The notes beneath the pieces were generated by a model, which was given only the letters and a program-made list of their open reading frames with translations, was not told the DNA's origin and searched no databases. The translations under genes were made by a program, and so were the position numbers. Of a stretch of 64,000 nucleotides of DNA, positions 1 through 8,700 are shown piece by piece. The stretch comes from Pelagicoccus sp. SDUM812005 (GTDB lineage Bacteria > Verrucomicrobiota > Verrucomicrobiia > Opitutales > Opitutaceae): assembly GCF_031127875.1 (NCBI RefSeq), contig NZ_JARXIA010000005.1, positions 186,001 through 250,000 of the forward strand, read 5' to 3'. Numbering within the stretch: the first letter of the stretch is position 1; every line of letters starts with the position of its first letter.

Positions 1-1
1 T

Positions 2-127
2 CAAAGTGCAATTCTCGAACTCGAAAGCAGAAACAAACCAGTCAAGATCCTCCACCAACGCATCAACCTTGAAGTCGACAACAATGCGAAGTCCCGCTTT
101 TTCCGCTTCATCCTCCATCAGCAATAG
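2..127 (+). CDS. C-terminal end of an unrecognised protein (cut by window start)
   Basis: An open frame enters from the left edge and ends at a TAG at 125-127, giving 41 residues with many Lys, Arg, Asn and Gln and the ending RFFRFILHQQ. Only 16 bases separate it from the next gene, so it is probably the preceding gene of the same polysaccharide operon. No family can be named from so short a tail. Confidence 0.5.
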   Translation, partial: QSAILELESRNKPVKILHQRINLEVDNNAKSRFFRFILHQQ

Positions 128-143
128 CTCCTTCTATTGAACT

Positions 144-893
144 ATGAGTAACACACACAAAGATCCTATCAGCAAGTCGCTCTATGCAGGTCTTCGCACC
201 GAAGCGCAGGAACGCCTAGAACTGCGAGACTATACAGATCACAATCTCAACGAACGCCTGCGATCGACCGGCGTCGAAGCCAAGGAGATCATTAACCTTA
301 GCGTGCGTCCCGATAATTGGATACCCGGCGTCGAGCTGATGCCGCGCCGCGTTCACAGGCAACGCCAGCGCGGACATTTCGGCGAGATAGTCAGGCTTGA
401 AGAGAACCTAATGCAAAAGATGGGCTTCTCTCCAAAGCAATGGTCCTCCGCGCTCATGTATTCAGGAACGATGAAGGGTTTCCATATCCATCCCCCCTAC
501 GTCCCGCCCGACCATAAACCTGAAGATTGGTTTCGCAGGCAATTCATCGACGAACCAGAAAACTACAGCCTCCGAGACTACCGCAAAGAACAATGGGAAA
601 TGTCGTTTTTCCTACTAGGCACCGTAGAACTATTTCTCGTCGACGAACGAGCAGGAATGCCCCGACGACAGATGCGCGTCGTTATCGACGGCGACGATTC
701 TCCTGGCGACAACAATGCAGGTGTCATCATTCCCCCTGGAGTTGCCCATGCATTTCGCGCTGAAGGCTCTGCAGACCTCCTTCTCGTCTATGGAACCTCC
801 ACTACTTTTCGGGCAGAGTTCGAGGGACGCCTGGTCAGCAGCGTAGAGCGCGCGGAAATAGACGGCGACTGGATCGAGTACCTCGGAAAATAA
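144..893 (+). CDS. RmlC-like cupin, sugar epimerase-related protein
   Basis: A 249-residue soluble protein resembling the dTDP-4-dehydrorhamnose 3,5-epimerase (RmlC) superfamily of cupins. The FHIHPPY motif at about 113-119 sits where RmlC proteins carry their catalytic histidine, and a second cupin motif IPPGVAHAF near 195-204 is followed by a beta-strand LLLVYGTST typical of the fold's end. It lies directly before the export genes, so a role in making or modifying a nucleotide-sugar for the exported polysaccharide is likely. It is longer than a classical RmlC (about 180 residues) and the sequence between the two motifs is unusual, so the substrate and even the epimerase reaction are uncertain. 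Start: ATG, 16 bases after the preceding stop. Confidence 0.7.
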   Translation: MSNTHKDPISKSLYAGLRTEAQERLELRDYTDHNLNERLRSTGVEAKEIINLSVRPDNWIPGVELMPRRVHRQRQRGHFGEIVRLEENLMQKMGFSPKQWSSALMYSGTMKGFHIHPPYVPPDHKPEDWFRRQFIDEPENYSLRDYRKEQWEMSFFLLGTVELFLVDERAGMPRRQMRVVIDGDDSPGDNNAGVIIPPGVAHAFRAEGSADLLLVYGTSTTFRAEFEGRLVSSVERAEIDGDWIEYLGK

Positions 894-959
894 TCAAGCC
901 TCCTCGAAGATTCTGTACACACCGTCCCACTGCCGCAAACCTCCTTTCCTTCTGAAGCC

Positions 960-1721
960 ATGATTTCCATTTCCTCTCTTGAACGCGTCCAGATACGGAA
1001 CCGCTTGTACCGCTACGCGGCGCTAGCCCTAGCAAGCCTTTGCCTCAGCGGATGCACCACTCCCCATCCAACTAGAAACAGCTTTCGCGGAGAACTTCAG
1101 CCCGCCTCCATGTACTCCCAAAGCGCAAGCCCGTATCGCTATGCGATCCAGCCGGGTGACGTACTACGAATCGATTTCGCGACCGAACTGAGTGGAAACC
1201 GCGACATCACCGTTCAACCGGACGGCTGGATATCCCCACCGCACATACCTGCCTTCCAGGCCTCGAGGCTTACGCTCGAAGAGCTGGAGGACAAACTTGA
1301 GAACGCATACGCCAAAGTGCTACGCTTTTCCGACCTCACGCTAGACCTCGTAAGCAGCCACCCACTTTACATTTACGTCGGCGGCGAGGTAACGCTCAAC
1401 GGTCGCCTTCCTTACCAAGAAGGCACCACGGTACGGCAGGCGATCCTGCAAGCGGGAGGCACTCGCAAGGGAGCTGCCCTCAAAAAAGCCTTCGTGATAA
1501 GGGATACTGGGAAAGACATACCGGCATACCTGGTTTTTGACTTCAACAACCTAGACCCCGCTCCTTATCACGACCTTTACCTACAGCCTAAAGACATCGT
1601 CATCGTACCCAAAACAGGCATCTCGAAGTTCTCCCACTTCATAGACTCGTACATCAATGAAATCCTTCCCTTTTCTCGCAGTGTGAATGCCAACTACTAC
1701 AGCGAGGACCTCAAACGATGA
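960..1721 (+). CDS. Wza-type polysaccharide export lipoprotein
   Basis: A 253-residue outer-membrane polysaccharide export protein. The N-terminus has a signal peptide with lipobox LCLSGC (lipidated Cys about 32). A poly-export domain follows (YAIQPGDVLRIDF at about 60-72, then VQPDGWISPP) and then one SLBB-type domain (VGGEVTLNGRLPYQEGTTV at about 140-158). Proteins of this family form the periplasmic/outer-membrane channel that works with a Wzz-type copolymerase, which is the very next gene: the stop overlaps the next ATG as ATGA, so the two are translationally coupled. It is shorter than E. coli Wza (about 380 residues), matching the smaller single-SLBB exporters. Confidence 0.9.
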   Translation: MISISSLERVQIRNRLYRYAALALASLCLSGCTTPHPTRNSFRGELQPASMYSQSASPYRYAIQPGDVLRIDFATELSGNRDITVQPDGWISPPHIPAFQASRLTLEELEDKLENAYAKVLRFSDLTLDLVSSHPLYIYVGGEVTLNGRLPYQEGTTVRQAILQAGGTRKGAALKKAFVIRDTGKDIPAYLVFDFNNLDPAPYHDLYLQPKDIVIVPKTGISKFSHFIDSYINEILPFSRSVNANYYSEDLKR

Positions 1722-3301
1722 ACACCAGCCACATTACCACGATCGAAAAGGACGCCGGACCATCCATTGAGGACCTGAGCGAAGACATTCTAGGTGTCGC
1801 TAAGCGGAAGAAGAAATTGATAGCATCCGTCGTCATCCTCACCACGCTCCTCGCATACGTCGGACTCCAATTCAAAAGCGACCTGTACGATACCACAGCC
1901 TCGCTCATCGTTTCCCTAGGGCCTGAAAACGCCGATGTACCTATTGCCGTCGACAAAGGAACGGTGCACCGCCAAGGCGTAATGAAGGAGGAAATCAATA
2001 CTTACATTTCGCTTCTATCGAACGTCGGTCTTCTCGAAGACGTTATCGAAGAAATTGGAATGGAACGCTTCGAGCCTCGAACAACCGAACCGCAATCAGC
2101 GATACAATGGGTAAAGCAGCAACTCAAAGGCTTCGCGAGATGGAGCAAAAGCTCCCTTAACGAAGCCCTAATTACTCTCAATTTGCGGGCGCGGTTGAGC
2201 GAGAAAGAACTGGCTGTAATCGGGATTCAAAGGCGCCTAAGCATTGAACAAGTGAAGGATTCCAACGTTATTCAGCTCTATCTCCAACTGCCAGACCCCA
2301 TTCTGGCGCAAGATATACTAGATACACTAATTCGGAAATACCTGACGCTCCATCGGGAGCGATTCCTGAGCAATGCGACCACCATTTCGATTTTTCAGGA
2401 ACAAGTCCAAAACTACGATTCCCAACTGAAGCTGAAGAACGCCGAACTCTTGGAAAGGAAGCGCTCTCTCGGAATCGGCTCCATCTCGCAAGCCCGCAAC
2501 AATTTGGAGTCACTCAGGATGTCTATCGAAGCGGAACGCTTAGACAGGAGCCGACAGCTGGCGCAATTGGAGGAGACAAGACAAGCCATCCTAGACAACC
2601 TAGCGGACATCGAAACCTTCGTGCTTGCAGAAAAGGTCGAAGAACCCAACGCCAACCGAGCCGCCCTCAGCCAAACCTTGGCTGGACTCACTTCGAGAAG
2701 AGCCAACCTTCTTTCTGATTTCCTAGAAGAATCACCGCAAATTCAAGCGATCGACTTCGAAATCGCTGCAATAAGAGAGCTGATCGACACAGAGAACACC
2801 GATGTTGTGCTCAGCACCAAGTTCACTCGCAATCCGATACGTTCTCGATTCGAATCCGAACTAGAATCCACCGAGATCCAATCAGCTTCCCTCAAGTCGG
2901 CCATAGCCAAAGCCAACGAACAACTCCTAGACTTGCGCGGCCGGATTCAGGCCTTGAACCATGCTGAGAGCGAGATCCGCAAGCTCCAGATAGAGATCGG
3001 TGTCGCAGAAAAAAGACTCGAAGAGAGCGCCTTAAAGCTCTCTGAAGCAAGTTCACGAGAAGCGCTCAGCAAGAGTGAATTCGCCAACGTCAACATCCTA
3101 GCTGCTCCTGCATACAACCCCAAGCCCTCAGCGCCGAAAAGACTGTTGATCATGCTCGCTGCAGTAATCGGGTCTTTCGGTCTCGGCTTCGGATTGGCAC
3201 TCCTGCTAGAATGGTTGGACTCACGCATATACGACATAAAAAGCCTCCGTTCCATTCGTGGAGTGGTACTCTTAGGGGAATTCGAATCCTCTCGCTTCTA
3301 G
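1718..3301 (+). CDS. Wzz/GumC-type polysaccharide chain-length determinant
   Basis: A 527-residue inner-membrane polysaccharide copolymerase. A transmembrane helix at about 34-51 is followed by the Wzz periplasmic domain, a long coiled coil at about 225-430, a proline-rich PKPSAPKRL segment, and a second transmembrane helix at about 480-500. The protein stops shortly after this helix, so it has no fused tyrosine-kinase domain of the CapB/CpsD type; a separate kinase-like protein without a P-loop is encoded at 15877-16470 and may be its partner. It sets polymer length and couples synthesis to export through the Wza-type protein whose gene overlaps its start. Confidence 0.9.
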   Translation: MNTSHITTIEKDAGPSIEDLSEDILGVAKRKKKLIASVVILTTLLAYVGLQFKSDLYDTTASLIVSLGPENADVPIAVDKGTVHRQGVMKEEINTYISLLSNVGLLEDVIEEIGMERFEPRTTEPQSAIQWVKQQLKGFARWSKSSLNEALITLNLRARLSEKELAVIGIQRRLSIEQVKDSNVIQLYLQLPDPILAQDILDTLIRKYLTLHRERFLSNATTISIFQEQVQNYDSQLKLKNAELLERKRSLGIGSISQARNNLESLRMSIEAERLDRSRQLAQLEETRQAILDNLADIETFVLAEKVEEPNANRAALSQTLAGLTSRRANLLSDFLEESPQIQAIDFEIAAIRELIDTENTDVVLSTKFTRNPIRSRFESELESTEIQSASLKSAIAKANEQLLDLRGRIQALNHAESEIRKLQIEIGVAEKRLEESALKLSEASSREALSKSEFANVNILAAPAYNPKPSAPKRLLIMLAAVIGSFGLGFGLALLLEWLDSRIYDIKSLRSIRGVVLLGEFESSRF

Positions 3302-3315
3302 CCAGCCTCGCCTAG

Positions 3316-4842
3316 ATGCCAGCCAACCGAATCCTTCCCACATTGCCACCCTTGGCCCTCAGCAGAGCCACTGTCCTAGGCTTAGCCGGAACTATCGCAG
3401 CATGTGTTGGGCTCGTCGCTATGGCTCTACGCAGCCCTGCGATCGCCCTAGCGATGGGACTCTCGATTCCCATCGCAATCGCCACGTTGCGTTGGCCCTT
3501 CTTCGGGTTCGCATTCCTCACCTTCCTACTTCCGCTAGAACGGATCCAACGATTCACGGACGACACCTCGGAATTCACTATTTCGATCATGCGCTTCGTT
3601 GCACTGGGAACCCTAGCGGTCCTGATGCTCTACCGAATTACACGAAAGGAGCGCATCATCTGGGACAAGTCATGGATTCTCTACGGTGGCTACGTGATCA
3701 TAGCCTCTTTTGGCTTGTTCGTCAGTTCGGACGTCGGAGGAACAAAACGAGCACTCGGTACCATAGGCGCGAACTGCATTTTCCTCTTCATGTATTTAAA
3801 CTTTTTCCGGACGAGGAAGCAGATCTACGCGATACTCGGAATCTGGATAGGCGCCAGTTTGCTAGCTGTGCTCTACTCTACGTACGACTGGCACCTCGGA
3901 TCTGGAAGAGACGAAGGCATACAAACTGAAGTCGACCCAGGAAAAGGAGCCCAAACCACCGAGAACCGTTGGTCTACCGTCTGGCAAGACAGGGCAGAAT
4001 GGGAAACGCTTGGCGGTCACGCTCTGCGGCGGAGCATGGGACCTACTTCGCATGCCGCAGTCTACGGTATCAACATGATCATGACCCTGCCTTTTTTGAT
4101 CTATCTCTTACAAAGGTCCCAGCGTCAGATCTGGCGAATGACCGCGCTAGCCTCAGCTCTCGGCCTTACTTTGTACAACGTCATGCTTACCAATACTCGG
4201 GCTGTCATGCTGCAAGCTGCCCTAACCTGTGCCCTCTGTATCGGACTCGGTCTTTTCAAAATCCGAACCTTCCACCTTCTCATTGGGATCGTCGTTGCCG
4301 GAATCGGCCTTTTGCTAATGCCGCCGGACGTCTACAACCGAATCCTAGACATCGAAAACTACGACCTCGAAAACTCCGCTGCCATGCGTGTACGCATCGA
4401 ATACTGGAAAGCAGGCATGCGCATCATCAATGACAACTGGCTGGTGGGTATGGGCGTCGGCAACGAATATGAGATCCCCAAGTACGTCAAAGGAGGACTG
4501 ACCGCCGAAAAGAGCACCGTTCACAATACGTTTCTACAGTTTTTCTTGGAAGTAGGCGTCTTCGGGTGGCTTCTCTTCTACTCGTTCGTCGGCACCCTGC
4601 TCTATTACGCAAACAAAGCTGCACGAACTTTTAAGCCGCGACCGGACTGGCAACTGGAATATAAAATACTCGTAGCAATTCAGGTAGCCATGGTTTCAGT
4701 CCTTACCTTCGGGCTTCAAGTCGACGTCTTCCTGTTCCCGCTAAAAGGCTGGTGGCTATTAGCAACCATCGCTACCGTACTCTATCGCTGGTCTCAAGCG
4801 CTCCCAACTCTTGATGAGAGCGTGGAGACTCGAAAAGTGTAA
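3316..4842 (+). CDS. O-antigen polymerase/ligase-type membrane protein (Wzy/WaaL-like)
   Basis: A 508-residue integral membrane protein with about ten to twelve hydrophobic helices and a large hydrophilic loop at about 190-240 between them, followed by the conserved Wzy_C region (NTRAVMLQAAL near 295, then the NDNWLVGMGVGNEY segment near 373). This organisation is that of O-antigen polymerases and ligases, which join lipid-linked repeat units at the periplasmic side of the inner membrane. Coming straight after the exporter and copolymerase genes, polymerase is more likely than ligase, but sequence alone cannot separate them. The start is an ATG 14 bases after the previous stop. Confidence 0.82.
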   Translation: MPANRILPTLPPLALSRATVLGLAGTIAACVGLVAMALRSPAIALAMGLSIPIAIATLRWPFFGFAFLTFLLPLERIQRFTDDTSEFTISIMRFVALGTLAVLMLYRITRKERIIWDKSWILYGGYVIIASFGLFVSSDVGGTKRALGTIGANCIFLFMYLNFFRTRKQIYAILGIWIGASLLAVLYSTYDWHLGSGRDEGIQTEVDPGKGAQTTENRWSTVWQDRAEWETLGGHALRRSMGPTSHAAVYGINMIMTLPFLIYLLQRSQRQIWRMTALASALGLTLYNVMLTNTRAVMLQAALTCALCIGLGLFKIRTFHLLIGIVVAGIGLLLMPPDVYNRILDIENYDLENSAAMRVRIEYWKAGMRIINDNWLVGMGVGNEYEIPKYVKGGLTAEKSTVHNTFLQFFLEVGVFGWLLFYSFVGTLLYYANKAARTFKPRPDWQLEYKILVAIQVAMVSVLTFGLQVDVFLFPLKGWWLLATIATVLYRWSQALPTLDESVETRKV

Positions 4843-5029
4843 GAAAAGCCGAACCGCCTATTCCCCTCAAAATCAACAACTTAAGAAATCAACCAGCGCA
4901 ATGGTTCTGATTCCTTACAAATCGTAAAGCTGGCGAACGAACAAAGGAATCTGACGGCGATCCTCAAGCCGCTTATAATCAAAAGAATACACGCCCCTCC
5001 TCCTCCTCCTCCTGTTTTCTGGTATGATA

Positions 5030-5045
5030 GCTGCTGCAGGGTTTA
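5030..5045 (+). promoter_or_regulatory. Candidate sigma-54 (-24/-12) promoter of the sorting-tagged gene
   Basis: The sequence TGGTATGATAGCTGCT has the invariant GG and GC pairs at sigma-54 spacing (consensus TGGCACG-N4-TTGCA). It ends 33 bases before the ATG at 5079. The other sorting-tagged gene in this window has a better copy at 40826-40841. Confidence 0.5.
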
Positions 5046-5078
5046 CGATTTCACTTAACCACCTTCCGTTCAGCTCCT

Positions 5079-5609
5079 ATGAAAACTAAGACTATCCTCC
5101 TCACCCTACTGTCTATCGTAGCAATCAGCACCTCCTCGGCCATCACCTTTAATTTCCAACACTCCGGATTCTCCGACGGCGGAATCCTTTATGGCACCTT
5201 CACCGGAGAAGACGCGAACAACGACGGCTTCATCATCGACAGCGCGGTTTTCCCAACGGGCGAAATCAGCTTCTTCGGCTTCGTCTGGACCGGCAATGCT
5301 AATTCGCCAGCGTTCACTCTATCCTCTAGCGACATCCCAACCCCTGAATGGTCACTTGTATTTGAATGGCCAAACGGCGACAAGCTCGGCGACAACCCTG
5401 CAGAGTTCTCCTTCAACCTGGGATCCGGGGTGGGTTACCTTGCTAGCGGAATCGGTGGAGCGATCTACACAGGAGATATAGTCCCCTCCGCATTCAGCCA
5501 AGAACTGCTTGTCATCACCGTCGCAAACGTCCCTGACCACAGCTCCGCGCTTGCGTTGCTAAGCTTCTCAATAGTCGGAATCGCAGCCCTTCGTCGCCGA
5601 TTCCGCTAA
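5079..5609 (+). CDS. Secreted protein with PEP-CTERM/VPD-type sorting tail
   Basis: A 176-residue protein with a Sec signal peptide (hydrophobic core at about 5-20, cleavage near SSA) and a C-terminal sorting signal: VPDHSSALALL, a hydrophobic helix and the basic end RRRFR. This three-part tail is that of the VPDSG/PEP-CTERM family recognised by exosortases, so the mature protein is probably processed at the membrane and released to or anchored at the cell surface. The body is rich in Gly, Phe, Asp and Asn and predicted beta; no enzymatic motif is seen. PEP-CTERM proteins are commonly associated with exopolysaccharide loci, as here. No exosortase gene is present in the window. A strong terminator follows at 5644-5674. 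Confidence 0.85.
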   Translation: MKTKTILLTLLSIVAISTSSAITFNFQHSGFSDGGILYGTFTGEDANNDGFIIDSAVFPTGEISFFGFVWTGNANSPAFTLSSSDIPTPEWSLVFEWPNGDKLGDNPAEFSFNLGSGVGYLASGIGGAIYTGDIVPSAFSQELLVITVANVPDHSSALALLSFSIVGIAALRRRFR

Positions 5610-5643
5610 AGATATGGCAGCCTCAAGAGAAGGCTATACTTTG

Positions 5644-5674
5644 AAGACCTCCCCCCATAGGGGAGGTCTTTTTT
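5644..5674 (+). terminator. Rho-independent terminator after the sorting-tagged gene
   Basis: A perfect 11-bp stem (aagacctcccc / ggggaggtctt) with a 5-base loop runs into TTTT. It separates the small secreted-protein gene from the giant gene that follows and argues against any start codon upstream of it for the latter. Confidence 0.9.
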
Positions 5675-5742
5675 GTTCCCATCACAGCCGGACTTCCACC
5701 AATATAAAGCAGCTTCAACCATTAGACGCCCTAAAATTCAAC

Positions 5743-8700
5743 GTGCTCCGCCCCCTCATACTTTGCCTCTCCTCCGCACTCGTCGCATTCTTTTCGGCTT
5801 ACACGTCGCTGGGGCAAGCAATTCAAAGCCCTGACGGACGCCTCACTGCGAACTTCAGCCTATCCGACGACTCATCCCTACTGTATTCAATATACTACGA
5901 CGGAAACCCTATCAGCCTAGATTCGCCACTAGGAATAGAAGTAGATGGAGTTCTATTCGGAGCCGACGTGAAATCGACTTCCCTCGTCGAACGCTCACAA
6001 CAACAGACGGAGCAGCACGGCATCCACTCGAGCTACAATCGTTTCGATCTCTGGGTTGCAAGAAACTCCGACGTGGACGCCCTTTTGATAATCGAAATCA
6101 GGCTTTTCAACAATGCCCTCGCTTTGCGCTACGAAATCCCCGACTACGGAAAGCGATCTATCCAAAACGAGGTGACAAGTTGGGATCTGCCTCAATCAGC
6201 GGATCGGATCTGGTATCAAGCCGAGTCAGAGTCCCTCTGGCAAACGAGCCCCCCCTCCCCCCTGTCGTCGTTCACTGAATCGCCCGTTCTAGTAACGTAT
6301 CCAATCCACGGATACTACGCACTATTGTGCGAAGTAGCAACCCCGCTCTCTCCCCGCATGCAATTCGTATCCTACGAAAATTCAAGCAGGCTACACGTTC
6401 ACGTCCCAGATCCACAGTGGACCCAATACGGCGGCGACTACACAGCTTGGCGGCTTTCCGTCATCGCAGACTCGCTCCCCGAACTCTACGAAACTCGCGC
6501 AATAATCTCCGCTCTATCAGAAGAACCAGACCCTCTAGCCTTTCCCGCTGGACCATCCTCACACTGGATAAAACCTGGAAAAATGCTTTCCGCCTATTGG
6601 AACGCTCCCCTCGAATCCGGAAATTTTGACTTACAACTCGAATACCTCGACTACGCGACCTTACTCGGCTTCGACTATCTTCTCATTGGCAAAGGCTGGG
6701 AAAATGGGTTCCAAACCGAAAGCCTTAGCTGGTACGAAAGCTTACAGCAACTAGCTGGCCAAGCCAGAGCTAGAAACCGCCCCATAGGACTCTTCCTCCA
6801 TATCCCTTTCGCCGACCTCGATACCGCAGAAGAAAGAGACCAACTTCTCTGGCTATACAATCAAGCCGGAATAACCGGCCTGTTGATCGAATTCACTCCC
6901 GATGATGACAATCGTAGCGCTAAAACAGCAGAAGCCATTCGCGACCTACTGAAAGCCAGCGCAACACTTCGCCTTCAGGTAGCCTTCTCAGGCCAACATC
7001 AAGGAACCGGTCTCACTCGGCCATTTCCGAACTTACTCACCGCTGATGGCAGCTATGGCCAAGAAAACGCGTTACTCGCAAATCAAACCAGCCTCCCCCT
7101 TCGGCAGCACACCATCCTGCCCTTTACCCGAAACCTGATGGGACCCAACCTCATCAACGCACTATCGCTAGATCCCAACCGCCGCGGTCCTAGCACGACA
7201 CTCTTTGAAATCGCCAGCCTCGCTGTAACAGATACGCCCCTAATCTCCGTATGGGAGGCCCCCTTGCTGCTCGTAAACGAAAACTTGGCTCGAGAAGCGA
7301 TGCAGGAAATCCCAACGACTTGGGACGAGACAATCGCACTTAACGAAAGCTCCCTAGGAGAGCGCGTTGTGATGGCGCGACGCCACAATCAGCGATGGTA
7401 TCTATTCATCCTCAACGCATCCCAGGCCCCCCTCCAAAACTTTGAAGTCAACCTACCTTTCCTAGACAATGTCCGCTACGACCTGCGTTACTACGAAGAC
7501 CTCGACCCAGTCTCAATACGACGTTCGACACTACCCAACCGATCCCCCGATACTCCCCTTACGATCGACCTGCTCCCCGGCGGCGGCTTCATGGGGATAC
7601 TAACGCCAAGGGCAACCGAGCTCAGAGAACTTCGACTCGGCGTAGAGTACGACGATCTTCAGAAAACGAATAGCCCACCGCCTCACGATCTCGTCAAGCT
7701 CAGCCTAACTCCCAGCATTCCCTGGACCATAGCCTCAAACGAATCCGAATGGCAAAACTACCCCGCGAGCCTTCTAGCCGAATGGGCTGAGCTAAAGTCA
7801 AACCTTCCCCCAGAAGTCGATCTGTTCCTCGACGTCTCGCCTTATCCAAACTCCCACTACACCTCCCTATCGACGGAATGGAAGGAGCTTCCTCACCAGC
7901 CCCTTTCACCCCCTTGGGACAGCTACAAGTTTTCGAGCGCCAGCGTAAAGACCGCCTATACTAACTTTCTTAGAGCAGCTATCGACTACTTCGAACCTGA
8001 CTATATTTCAGTCGCCCCTCGGGCAAACCAAGCCCTCGCTGAAGCTCCTCAAGTTTGGCCAGAGTTGAAAAGCTTAATATTTTCAACCCACTCAAAACTA
8101 GCAATCGAGTATCCAGAAGTAAAATACGCTCTATCTCTCGACTATGAAACGCTTTCAGGGATTAGCCCCGAATCTCAATCGCTCCTAGAATCTAGCCGTG
8201 ATACTTACCCCGACATCCTCACCAACGAGCCCGCAAGCCTTGTAGAAGTCTCCAATCTTATCGCCCTCAGCTCACTTCCTGAGCTTTATAGCAACGACAC
8301 TTCCATCTCCTCCTACTACGCACCTGCATTCGAATACGCAGACCAACTAGGAAAACCGCTAGCCTTCGCGCAGATTGCCTTCGCTTCCCAAGCATTTCCA
8401 CCCACCGATTCCCTCAGCCCAGCAACGCAATTCGAAAAACTAGACGAACTCCTACTTCAAGCCTTCGAACACCGGTCCCCCTTCATCGTTTACACACAAA
8501 TAGCAGACGAAGGCTCAGCGACAGAAGACCCACGCGAAAAGCTTCAATACATTGCTGGCTTGGCCAACACCCAGGGCGAGCCAAAACCGGCCCTCACCAT
8601 ATGGAAAAGCTACTTCGACATCGAATTTACAGATCTCGCGGCAAAGGAAAAAACCACGGATAGCGATTCAGACGGAGTTTTCGACGCTTTCGATACAGCT

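Noticed and set aside
5008-5023. CTC/TCC triplet run before the first sorting-tagged gene
   Set aside because: A short pyrimidine run, too small to be called a functional repeat; probably part of the promoter context only.
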